This document shows positions 1 to 6,625 of a stretch of 8,309 nucleotides of DNA, piece by piece. A program made the position numbers and the translations under genes. The DNA comes from CAZCWX01 sp964502465 (GTDB lineage: Bacteria; Desulfobacterota; Binatia; Bin18). The stretch spans positions 1 through 8,309 of the forward strand of contig CAZCWX010000267.1 in NCBI GenBank assembly GCA_964502465.1. Direction: 5' to 3'. Positions within the stretch are counted from its first letter, which is position 1. Each line of letters starts with the position of its first letter. The notes below the pieces were generated by a model. It was not told the origin of the DNA. It did not search any database and worked only from the letters and a program-made list of their open reading frames with translations.

Positions 1-512
1 AAAAACAACAAAAAGTTGGAGGAAACAGTGAGTATCTTCACCACCACCGAAAAAATGCGGGAGAAAAAATCAAGCGGACGCGCGACAGCACAGGCGATCT
101 GTTCCGGGTAACGGAGGGCCAACGACTTGGGCACTAATTCACCCACGACTAAGGACAGGTACGCAATGACCAGTACCACTATGCCGATCGCCAGTGCTTC
201 TCCCCACCGTTGTAAGAAGGCGTTGTCGCTTTGTTGGAGCATCGGTCCGAAATAGGCGACTGCCGAAGCGCCTCCGACTGCCGAGGCAAGCACCCCGACC
301 AGGGTCACACCAATCTGCACGGTAGCCAGGAACCGATCAGATTCATCCTTAAGGCGTCCGACGATTCGGGCGGACGTTTTGCCTTCCACGATCAACTGCT
401 CAATGCGGCTGCGACGCACCGAGATTACTGCGATTTCGGAGCCAGAAAAGAACCCATTCATGAAAATGAGTAGTAAAATCAGTGTCACGTCAGACCAGAA
501 TTCGCCGGCCAT
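1..512 (-). CDS. HlyC/CorC (CNNM/DUF21) family membrane protein, N-terminal part
   Basis: The gene reads leftward from ATG at 512-510 and leaves the window after 170 residues without a stop. An AGGAGG Shine-Dalgarno (complement of 519-524) lies 6 bases before the ATG, so the start is well supported. Hydrophobic segments lie near residues 9-30, 64-88, 106-127 and 147-169, matching the membrane domain (DUF21/CNNM) of this family. The motif GELVPKSLALRYPE (124-137) is the family hallmark, and the N-terminal stretch NGFFSGSEIAVISVRRSRI (19-37) is also typical. In complete members a CBS pair and a C-terminal CorC/HlyC domain follow; these would lie beyond the left edge. The family is linked to magnesium or cobalt efflux and ion homeostasis in the inner membrane, and the 'hemolysin' name is historical. 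It is transcribed divergently from uvrA with no evident functional tie. I am confident of the family, not of the substrate. Confidence 0.9.
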   Translation of the reverse strand, partial: MAGEFWSDVTLILLLIFMNGFFSGSEIAVISVRRSRIEQLIVEGKTSARIVGRLKDESDRFLATVQIGVTLVGVLASAVGGASAVAYFGPMLQQSDNAFLQRWGEALAIGIVVLVIAYLSLVVGELVPKSLALRYPEQIACAVARPLDFFSRIFSVVVKILTVSSNFLLF

Positions 513-518
513 GCTGTT

Positions 519-524
519 CCTCCT
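519..524 (-). promoter_or_regulatory. Shine-Dalgarno of the HlyC/CorC gene
   Basis: AGGAGG on the minus strand, 6 bases before the ATG at 512-510. It fixes the start of the left-edge gene. I found no convincing -35/-10 pair between here and 600 for this gene. Confidence 0.75.
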
Positions 525-591
525 GCTGTATCCCACCTTTTACCATAGTGCCCGTCTGGACTCACTGGCTTGCGACGATTATGAAGAAAGC

Positions 592-647
592 GAGCAGCCT
601 TGAGCAATCAGCGATCAGTGAAGGCTCCAGGCTAGAGGCTGCAGGGA
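592..647. repeat. Degenerate heptanucleotide tandem array, left side of the intergenic region
   Basis: The stretch can be parsed in register as 7-base units: GAGCAGC, CTTGAGC, AATCAGC, GATCAGT, GAAGGCT, CCAGGCT, AGAGGCT, GCAGGGA. The units are degenerate but the period is clear, for example GGCT recurring every 7 bases at 623, 630 and 637. Bases 606-618 are complementary at 12 of 13 positions to 751-763 in the right-hand array, so the two arrays face each other in opposite orientation. It resembles the short tandemly repeated repetitive (STRR) sequences known from cyanobacteria and other repeat-rich genomes. Confidence 0.55.
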
Positions 648-672
648 ATTTTCTTCAGCCTTTAGGGGGTCT

Positions 673-728
673 GTAGTCACGACTTCAGTCGTCTCAGCCG
701 TCTGACAAGCGACTAAAGTCGCTACTAC
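673..728. repeat. Palindromic element with nested inverted repeats
   Basis: The arms 673-691 and 710-728 are complementary at 16 of 19 positions (mismatches at 678, 679 and 686). Each arm contains its own palindrome: CGACTTCAGTCG at 680-691 (5-base stem, 2-base loop) and GCGACTAAAGTCGC at 709-722 (6-base stem, 2-base loop). The element can therefore fold as one long hairpin or as two short ones. A further pair, TTCAGCC at 654-660 and GGCTGAA at 743-749, encloses it, and the heptamer arrays lie outside that. No transposase is present. It looks like a REP or miniature repeat element. Confidence 0.7.
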
Positions 729-731
729 AAC
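702..731 (+). promoter_or_regulatory. Weak candidate promoter for uvrA
   Basis: CTGACA (702-707, 5 of 6 to the sigma-70 -35 consensus) is followed after 18 bases by TACAAC (726-731, 4 of 6 to the -10 consensus). It would start transcription near 738, about 55 bases before TTG 792. It overlaps the right arm of the palindromic element, so the repeat would carry the promoter. Matches of this quality arise by chance, and no E. coli-type LexA box (CTGT-N8-ACAG) was found nearby. Confidence 0.2.
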
Positions 732-740
732 TCGGTGAAC

Positions 741-775
741 TGGCTGAAAGCTGATTGCTGATTGCTGAAAGCTTC
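741..775. repeat. Heptanucleotide tandem array just upstream of uvrA
   Basis: Five 7-base units in register: TGGCTGA, AAGCTGA, TTGCTGA, TTGCTGA, AAGCTTC. The open frame of uvrA extends back into this array (TTG at 762), but those codons are more likely repeat read-through than gene. It is the inverted counterpart of the array at 592-647. Confidence 0.65.
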
Positions 776-780
776 TATGT

Positions 781-785
781 GGAGG
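781..785 (+). promoter_or_regulatory. Shine-Dalgarno that sets the uvrA start
   Basis: GGAGG followed by 6 bases and TTG at 792-794. This spacing is ideal and favours TTG 792 over TTG 762, which lies in a repeat array, and over ATG 777, for which GGAGG would be downstream. Confidence 0.7.
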
Positions 786-791
786 ACGCGG

Positions 792-3700
792 TTGAGTACC
801 AACGGCACACACAACGGTGGGATTATCCTTACTGGCGCCCGGCAAAACAACCTCAAAAACATCGATGTCAAAATTCCGCTCAACCAACTCACTGTGGTGA
901 CCGGGGTGAGTGGTTCAGGAAAGTCTAGCCTCGCTTTTGATATTCTCTACGCTGAAGGACAGCGACGCTATGTAGAGAGTTTCTCAGCCTATGCGCGACA
1001 GTTCCTTGATCGTATGGACAAACCCAAGGTGGAGAAGATCGAGGGCATCTTACCGGCCATCGCCATTGACCAGAATCGCCCAGTCCGCACGTCGCGTTCG
1101 ACGGTCGGCACCATGACCGAACTGCACGACCACCTCAAACTGCTTTTCGCCAAGATCGGCGTCTTGCACTGCCGTCAGTGCGGCCAGCCGGTCGAACGGG
1201 ACTCCGCAGAGTCAGTCTTCAGAAAAGTGTCCGCGGTCTGGCCCGAAGGCACGAGGTTTCTTATCACGTTTACGGTCTCTGCCCCAGCAACACTGCCATG
1301 GAACGAGGTGCGTGAAGGGTTGCTCCATTCGGGTTTCTACCGACTGGTAGAGAACGGCACAGTGATTGATATTCAAGAATTGCACGAACGTCCCCCTGCC
1401 CAACAAGACCACAACCATTTTACCGTCTTGGTCGATCGCTTGGTTTTCAGCGCCCGACAGAAGAAGCGCATCCATGACTCTCTTGAACAGGCGTTCCTCT
1501 ATGGAAAAGGTCGATTGACCCTGATCTTTCTTGATGCAGAGCAGGTCGAGCAGCCGTTCTCCAACCAACTGGAGTGTGCCACGTGTCGCCTCACCTACAA
1601 AGAACCGGTTCCGAACCTGTTTTCTTTTAATAGTCCGCTCGGTGCCTGTGAGAGCTGTCGTGGGTTTGGCCGCACGATTGATATCGATCTCGACCTGATT
1701 GTGCCCGACCCTACCCTGTCTCTCAAAGAGAACGCGATTAAACCCTGGCGAATCAACGCTGCCCAGTGGGAACGGCGGGAACTCCTTGCGTTCTGCCAGA
1801 AACACAAGATTTCGGTCACGGTTCCCTGGCAAGACCTGAGTGAGGAGCAACGGCATCTGGTGATCGACGGTGACGGTGAGTACTATGGCGTGCGTGGTTG
1901 GTTTCGTTGGCTGGAAACCAAGACCTATAAGATGCATGTGCGCGTCTTCCTCGCACGTTACCGTGGCTATTTTCCCTGCGAGACCTGCCAGGGCGCCCGC
2001 CTCAAACCGGATGCGCTCCTGTATCGGGTTGGGGGCAAAACGCTGGCAGAAATTAACCAGCTCAGTGTCAGCGAGTGCCATGCTTTCTTTCGTGACCTGC
2101 GGCTCACGGCCTTTCAAGATCAGGTCGCACACCTGATCCTCGACGAGATTCGCAATCGCTTACGTTATCTCGTCGATGTCGGGCTTGAATACCTTACCTT
2201 AGATCGCCAGTCCCGCACCCTTTCTGGTGGTGAATTGGAACGCGTAGATCTGACAACCGCGATCGGTTCCTCATTAGTCAATACCTTGTATATTCTCGAT
2301 GAACCCTCTATTGGTTTACACCCACGCGACAGTCACCGGTTAGTCCGCATCCTGAAAAGCTTGCGCGACAACGGCAACACTGTCGTTGTCGTCGAACACG
2401 ATCCAGAGATCATCAAGGAAGCCGATCATATTCTTGATCTGGGACCGCTGGCTGGTGAGCAGGGGGGAGAAATTGTCTTTGCCGGACCGTACAGCAAAAT
2501 CGTACGCGACAAACGCTCTCTCACCGGCAAGTACTTATCCGGGCATCTAGAGATCCCCATTCCCCAACCTCGGCGCGTGCCGAAACCCGACAGCAGTCTG
2601 CAAATTCTCGGGGCTCGGGCCAACAATTTACGCGATATCGATGTCGAGATCCCACTCGGCTGTATGGTCTGTATCACTGGAGTCTCTGGTTCAGGAAAGT
2701 CTACCCTGGTCGAGGAGGTCGTGTACCGTGGGCTGAAGAAGCGCAAAGGAGCACCAGTAGGGATTCCTGGCGCTTGCCGTGACCTGCTCGGTGAGGAGTT
2801 GATCGCTGATGTGATCTTCGTCAATCAAGCGCCGATCGGCGCAACTCCACGTGCCAACCTGCTCACGTATACCAAAGCATTCGATCCGTTACGGCGTCTG
2901 TTGGCTGAGACCGAGCTGGCCAAGCTGCGCGGGTACAGCCCGAGTACCTTTTCGTTCAACGTCGAAGGGGGGCGGTGCGAAACCTGCAAGGGTGAGGGAT
3001 GCGAGAAAATTGAGATGCAGTTTCTCTCCGATGTATACGTACCGTGCCCTGAATGTCAGGGCCGCCGATTCCGGGCCGAGGTCCTGGAGGTGACGTACCA
3101 CGGCAAGAGCTTGACCGAGATTATGGACTTGACCGTCGCCGAAGCCCTGACATTCTTCGCCGAGCAGCGCGAGGTGGTAAAGCGCCTCACCCCACTCGCA
3201 GCAGTCGGTCTCGATTACATGCGCCTCGGCCAATCGCTCACGACCCTCTCTGGTGGTGAGGCTCAGCGTCTCAAGCTGGCCGCACATATTGGACTGGAAC
3301 GGTCGGAGGATGGTCCGTTCGTGCTGAGCCAGTCGCAGCACGAACGCGCACAGACGCAAAATCCTCCCTTAGGGACTCTCTTCATCTTCGATGAGCCAAC
3401 CACCGGTCTCCACTTTGCCGACATCCAGAAACTGCTGACTGCCTTCAATCGCCTGGTCGAGCGTGGGCATTCGCTGGTAATTATCGAGCACAACTTGGAA
3501 GTGATCAAATGCGCAGACTATGTAATCGACCTGGGGCCAGAGGGAGGAGCGGGAGGCGGGCAGGTGATCGCCCAGGGAACACCTGAGGAAATAGCCCAAG
3601 TCAGGGATTCGTATACCGGGCAGTATCTCGCGCAAATCTTTAGAGCGAAGGGCAAAGGCAAAAGTGCAAAGGCAAAAGGCAAAAGTGCAAAGGCACGATT

Positions 3701-6515
3701 GTTATCGACACCCACAGTTGCCGAGTCGCACGCGGACTATCGTCCACACCAGAATGGCAAGGCGATCGCTGTCGTCGGTGCGAAAGAGCATAACTTGAAG
3801 AACATCTCCCTGGAAATCCCACGGGACGAGATGGTGGTGGTGACCGGTCTTTCTGGCTCAGGCAAATCCACGCTGGTCTTTGATATTGTCTATGCTGAAG
3901 GCCAGCGTCGCTACATCGATAGTCTGTCCGCGTATTCGCGCCAATTTATCAAGGTCATGGCTCGACCGAACGTTGACCTGCTCACCGGCATCCCGCCAAC
4001 AGTAGCCATCGAGCAGCGCATGAGTCGCGGCGGTCGCAATTCCACCGTTGCCACAGTCACGGAGATCTCCCATTATTTGCGCCTGCTCTATGCCAAGATC
4101 GGTGTGCAACACTGTGTCAACTGTGAGCAACCATTGTCAGCCCAGAGCCGCACCCAGATGCTTGATCGCATTCGCAAAGATTTTGCTGGTCAGCATCTGA
4201 CCATCTTGGCTCCGGTTGTGCGTGGTCGGAAAGGCTTTCATAAAGACGTGTTGGCTGGTGCACGCAAGCTGGGTTTTGCCCAGGCGCGTATCGATGGCAA
4301 GATCACTCCGCTGACTGCTGGGATGAGTCTGGTCCGCTACAAAGAACATACCATTGAGGTTGTGGTTGGTGACACACACCTGCAGACGGCTGACAATCTC
4401 GCCTCGTTGTTGCACACCGCTTTACGAGTGGGGAATGGCGTAGCGTACATCACCAACGATGAAAACAGCGAGCGTATCTATAGCGAGAAGCTCTTCTGCG
4501 CAGCCTGTGGACTCGGCTACGATATCCTTGATCCCCGTTTGTTCTCGTTCAATAGCCGTCAGGGGGCCTGCCCTGAGTGTCAGGGGATGGGCTTTCGGTG
4601 GGAGTTTGATCCCGCACTGCTGGTTCCGGACGATAGGAAGTCGCTCAAAGACAACGCGCTGTTCCCGCTCACTCGACCAGAGTTCAAACAAGAGCTTGCT
4701 CGGCTGTTGCGCGAACTCAAAAAGCAGGGAGTGCCGCTCGACCGACCGTTCGCCGAGCTGAGCCAAGAGCAGCAGCAACTCAGCCTCACTGGTAACGGCA
4801 ACGGTCTGGGCGGGGCCTTGGCTATTCTCAACCATGCGCTCAGTGACGAAGAAACCGACCTCTCCCTCTATCTCTGGCAGTTTCTCGGCGAGACGCCCTG
4901 TCTGGTGTGTGAAGGGACTCGTCTGAACCCACGCGCTCGGGCAGTAAAAGTGTATGGCAAAGCGATCTGGGAGGTCACTGCCCTGTCTGCTGGTGACTGT
5001 CTGCAATACATGGGAGATTTGCCATTCTCCTCGCGTGACGCCCTGATTGGCGAGAACATCGTCAAGGAGATTGTCCCACGGTTATCTTTCCTCAACGAAG
5101 TCGGGTTATCCTATTTGACACTCGACCGACGTGCCGACACTCTTTCCGGCGGCGAAGCCCAACGTATTCGTCTGGCCGCACAGCTGGGCTCTAACCTCCG
5201 CGGCGTCTGCTATATCCTCGACGAACCGACCATTGGGCTGCATCCGCGTGATAACCAGCGACTGCTCACCACGCTGCGGAGTTTACAGCGACGCGGCAAC
5301 ACCGTTCTGGTCGTCGAGCATGATCAGCAAACCATCGAAAGTGCCGACGTGGTGATTGACCTCGGTCCTGGAGCCGGTGTGCACGGCGGCAAGGTGGTGG
5401 CAATCGCCACACCGGGTGACTTGCGTCATCATCCGGAGTCGATCACCGGTCAGTTTCTCCATGCTTCTCACCCTCGGCTTGGGCCAGTGCGTCCATTAGA
5501 TGGCCGGCCACGGCTATCGGTCTTTGGGGCACGTGAGCACAACCTGCAGGGCATCGATATCCACCTGCCGCTCGGAGCCTGGACCTGTGTCACTGGGGTG
5601 TCTGGCTCAGGCAAGAGTTCGCTGGTCCGAGAGGTGCTCTTCAAAGAACTGAAGAAAAGGCTGGGGCTGTTTGCCGGTCGGGTCGGGACACTCGATCGCA
5701 TCGAAGGGGCCGAGGCGATCGAGCGAGTCGTCGAGGTGGATCAGACACCGATTGGCAAGACTCCGCGCTCAGTGCCAGCCTCGTATGTCGGCTTCTGGGA
5801 CGAAGTACGCAAGCTCTTTGCCCTCCTGCCTGAAGCAAAATTGCGTGGCTATCAGCCTGGCCGCTTTTCGTTCAACGTCAAAAGCGGTCGCTGTGAGACA
5901 TGCGCCGGCCAAGGCCAAATCAAGATGGAGATGAGTTTCTTGCCGGATGTGTATGTTGCGTGCGAAGTGTGCGGCGGCGACCGCTACAATGAGGAGACAC
6001 TCGCTATCGCCTACAACGGCAAGAACATCGCTGATGTGTTACGCATGACCATTGAGGAAGCGGCGACATTCTTTCATGGCATCCCCAAGATCTCCGGTCC
6101 GCTCCGTCTGCTCAATGACATTGGTATGGGGTACATCACATTGGGCCAGGCAAGTAACACCCTCTCTGGTGGTGAAGCACAACGGATCAAGCTCGCCTAT
6201 GAGCTGGCAAAGGAATCGCGTGGCAAAACCCTGTACGTGCTTGATGAACCCACCACCGGCCTCCACTTTGCTGACATCGAGAGACTGATCCAAGCCTTGC
6301 ATCGTCTGGTAGACAAGGGCAACACCGTGGTGATGATCGAACACAACCTCGACATTATCAAAGAGGCAGATTACATCATTGATCTTGGTCCAGAAGGAGG
6401 AAAAGGAGGCGGGTACGTTGTTGCGTGTGGCTCACCGAGCGAATTGATCGAGAACGGTCAGCATTCGTATACGGCGCAATGTTTACGGGAGTATCTACAA
6501 GAGTCCAAAGTCTAA
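792..6515 (+). CDS. uvrA: Double-length excinuclease ABC subunit UvrA (two tandem UvrA units)
   Basis: Damage-recognition ATPase of nucleotide excision repair; it loads UvrB at lesions in the cytoplasm. From TTG 792 it is 1,907 residues, against about 940 for E. coli UvrA. Unit A (about 1-950) and unit B (about 985-1907) each hold two ABC modules. Walker A lysines are at 44, 636, 1025 and 1608; LSGGE signatures start at 477, 819, 1451 and 1791; Walker B Asp-Glu pairs are at 503/504, 867/868, 1477/1478 and 1818/1819; H-loop histidines are at 536, 900, 1510 and 1851. All four sites therefore look intact. CxxC pairs for zinc are at 262/265 with 286/289, 729/732 with 752/755, 1236/1239 with 1260/1263, and 1701/1704 with 1724/1727. 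The first signature continues ELERVDL rather than the usual EAQR. Double-length UvrAs are known, for example in Chlamydia. Odd features are an 11-codon REP-like insertion (842-852), a heptamer-encoded Lys/Gly/Ala linker (about 954-968), and a stop codon supplied by a heptamer array. The open frame could begin at 762. Confidence 0.95.
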   Translation: MSTNGTHNGGIILTGARQNNLKNIDVKIPLNQLTVVTGVSGSGKSSLAFDILYAEGQRRYVESFSAYARQFLDRMDKPKVEKIEGILPAIAIDQNRPVRTSRSTVGTMTELHDHLKLLFAKIGVLHCRQCGQPVERDSAESVFRKVSAVWPEGTRFLITFTVSAPATLPWNEVREGLLHSGFYRLVENGTVIDIQELHERPPAQQDHNHFTVLVDRLVFSARQKKRIHDSLEQAFLYGKGRLTLIFLDAEQVEQPFSNQLECATCRLTYKEPVPNLFSFNSPLGACESCRGFGRTIDIDLDLIVPDPTLSLKENAIKPWRINAAQWERRELLAFCQKHKISVTVPWQDLSEEQRHLVIDGDGEYYGVRGWFRWLETKTYKMHVRVFLARYRGYFPCETCQGARLKPDALLYRVGGKTLAEINQLSVSECHAFFRDLRLTAFQDQVAHLILDEIRNRLRYLVDVGLEYLTLDRQSRTLSGGELERVDLTTAIGSSLVNTLYILDEPSIGLHPRDSHRLVRILKSLRDNGNTVVVVEHDPEIIKEADHILDLGPLAGEQGGEIVFAGPYSKIVRDKRSLTGKYLSGHLEIPIPQPRRVPKPDSSLQILGARANNLRDIDVEIPLGCMVCITGVSGSGKSTLVEEVVYRGLKKRKGAPVGIPGACRDLLGEELIADVIFVNQAPIGATPRANLLTYTKAFDPLRRLLAETELAKLRGYSPSTFSFNVEGGRCETCKGEGCEKIEMQFLSDVYVPCPECQGRRFRAEVLEVTYHGKSLTEIMDLTVAEALTFFAEQREVVKRLTPLAAVGLDYMRLGQSLTTLSGGEAQRLKLAAHIGLERSEDGPFVLSQSQHERAQTQNPPLGTLFIFDEPTTGLHFADIQKLLTAFNRLVERGHSLVIIEHNLEVIKCADYVIDLGPEGGAGGGQVIAQGTPEEIAQVRDSYTGQYLAQIFRAKGKGKSAKAKGKSAKARLLSTPTVAESHADYRPHQNGKAIAVVGAKEHNLKNISLEIPRDEMVVVTGLSGSGKSTLVFDIVYAEGQRRYIDSLSAYSRQFIKVMARPNVDLLTGIPPTVAIEQRMSRGGRNSTVATVTEISHYLRLLYAKIGVQHCVNCEQPLSAQSRTQMLDRIRKDFAGQHLTILAPVVRGRKGFHKDVLAGARKLGFAQARIDGKITPLTAGMSLVRYKEHTIEVVVGDTHLQTADNLASLLHTALRVGNGVAYITNDENSERIYSEKLFCAACGLGYDILDPRLFSFNSRQGACPECQGMGFRWEFDPALLVPDDRKSLKDNALFPLTRPEFKQELARLLRELKKQGVPLDRPFAELSQEQQQLSLTGNGNGLGGALAILNHALSDEETDLSLYLWQFLGETPCLVCEGTRLNPRARAVKVYGKAIWEVTALSAGDCLQYMGDLPFSSRDALIGENIVKEIVPRLSFLNEVGLSYLTLDRRADTLSGGEAQRIRLAAQLGSNLRGVCYILDEPTIGLHPRDNQRLLTTLRSLQRRGNTVLVVEHDQQTIESADVVIDLGPGAGVHGGKVVAIATPGDLRHHPESITGQFLHASHPRLGPVRPLDGRPRLSVFGAREHNLQGIDIHLPLGAWTCVTGVSGSGKSSLVREVLFKELKKRLGLFAGRVGTLDRIEGAEAIERVVEVDQTPIGKTPRSVPASYVGFWDEVRKLFALLPEAKLRGYQPGRFSFNVKSGRCETCAGQGQIKMEMSFLPDVYVACEVCGGDRYNEETLAIAYNGKNIADVLRMTIEEAATFFHGIPKISGPLRLLNDIGMGYITLGQASNTLSGGEAQRIKLAYELAKESRGKTLYVLDEPTTGLHFADIERLIQALHRLVDKGNTVVMIEHNLDIIKEADYIIDLGPEGGKGGGYVVACGSPSELIENGQHSYTAQCLREYLQESKV
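3315..3347. repeat. REP-like hairpin inserted in frame within uvrA
   Basis: A 33-base element with a perfect 11-base stem (3316-3326 with 3336-3346) and a 9-base loop. It encodes PFVLSQSQHER, residues 842-852 of UvrA, between the signature and Walker B of the second ABC module. The same interval in unit B is 21 residues shorter, so this is extra sequence. It matches the hairpin at 7858-7890 at 27 of 33 positions, and the changes at positions 7 and 27 are compensatory (G-C in one copy, A-T in the other). At 33 bases it adds whole codons. In-frame palindromic elements of this kind are established in Rickettsia (RPE). Confidence 0.8.
3650..3695. repeat. Heptanucleotide array forming the inter-unit linker of UvrA
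   Basis: Six 7-base units plus 4 bases: GGGCAAA, GGCAAAA, GTGCAAA, GGCAAAA, GGCAAAA, GTGCAAA, GGCA. They form two 21-base copies (3650-3670 and 3671-3691) differing at two positions. Because 21 bases is seven codons, the copies encode a repeated peptide, KGKSAKA. The array lies exactly between unit A, which ends at the typical YTGQYLAQIF, and the start of unit B. It is basic and low in complexity, as expected of a flexible linker. Confidence 0.8.
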
Positions 6516-6543
6516 AGTCTAGAGTCCAAAGTCTAAGGTCCGG
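6502..6543. repeat. Heptanucleotide array overlapping the uvrA stop codon
   Basis: Six 7-base units in register: AGTCCAA, AGTCTAA, AGTCTAG, AGTCCAA, AGTCTAA, GGTCCGG. The second unit supplies the TAA stop at 6513-6515, and the last residues of UvrA (SKV) are encoded by the array. The original end of the gene may have been overwritten or extended by the repeat. No hairpin with a T-run follows, so I do not call a terminator. Confidence 0.75.
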
Positions 6544-6612
6544 GCCAAAGTTATGGCACGAGTAGAACGCTTTGAAGACATACGATAGAGCTATACCGAT
6601 CAACGAAAAACA

Positions 6613-6620
6613 GGGGAGGA
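6613..6620 (+). promoter_or_regulatory. Shine-Dalgarno of the Cys-paired exported protein gene
   Basis: GGGGAGGA, with GGAGG 6 bases before ATG 6626. It favours this start over TTG 6572, which would add 18 residues ahead of the signal peptide. Confidence 0.7.
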
Positions 6621-6625
6621 AGCCC

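Noticed and set aside
592..775. CRISPR array
   Set aside because: The repeats are 7-base contiguous units and palindromes, with no unique spacers of regular length and no cas genes.
762..791. TTG 762 as the uvrA start
   Set aside because: It lies inside the heptamer array and lacks a Shine-Dalgarno, whereas GGAGG at 781-785 is ideally placed for TTG 792.
525..791. LexA (SOS) box ahead of uvrA
   Set aside because: No CTGT-N8-ACAG or GAAC-N4-GTTC match was found by eye; CTGT at 525 and 672 are not followed by ACAG at the right distance.
1212..2132. Long minus-strand open frame (306 residues) opposite uvrA
   Set aside because: It lies antisense to unit A, where the plus strand carries unbroken, conserved UvrA sequence. 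The translation shows no recognisable motif and there is no supporting start signal.
3590..3780. Two separate uvrA genes misjoined by assembly
   Set aside because: The frame runs unbroken through a coding linker whose 21-base repeats keep phase, and unit B has no Shine-Dalgarno plus start codon evident at its beginning. Reads across the junction would still be worth checking.
4422..5006. Minus-strand open frame of 194 residues opposite unit B
   Set aside because: A shadow of the uvrA coding strand; low-complexity translation with no motif.
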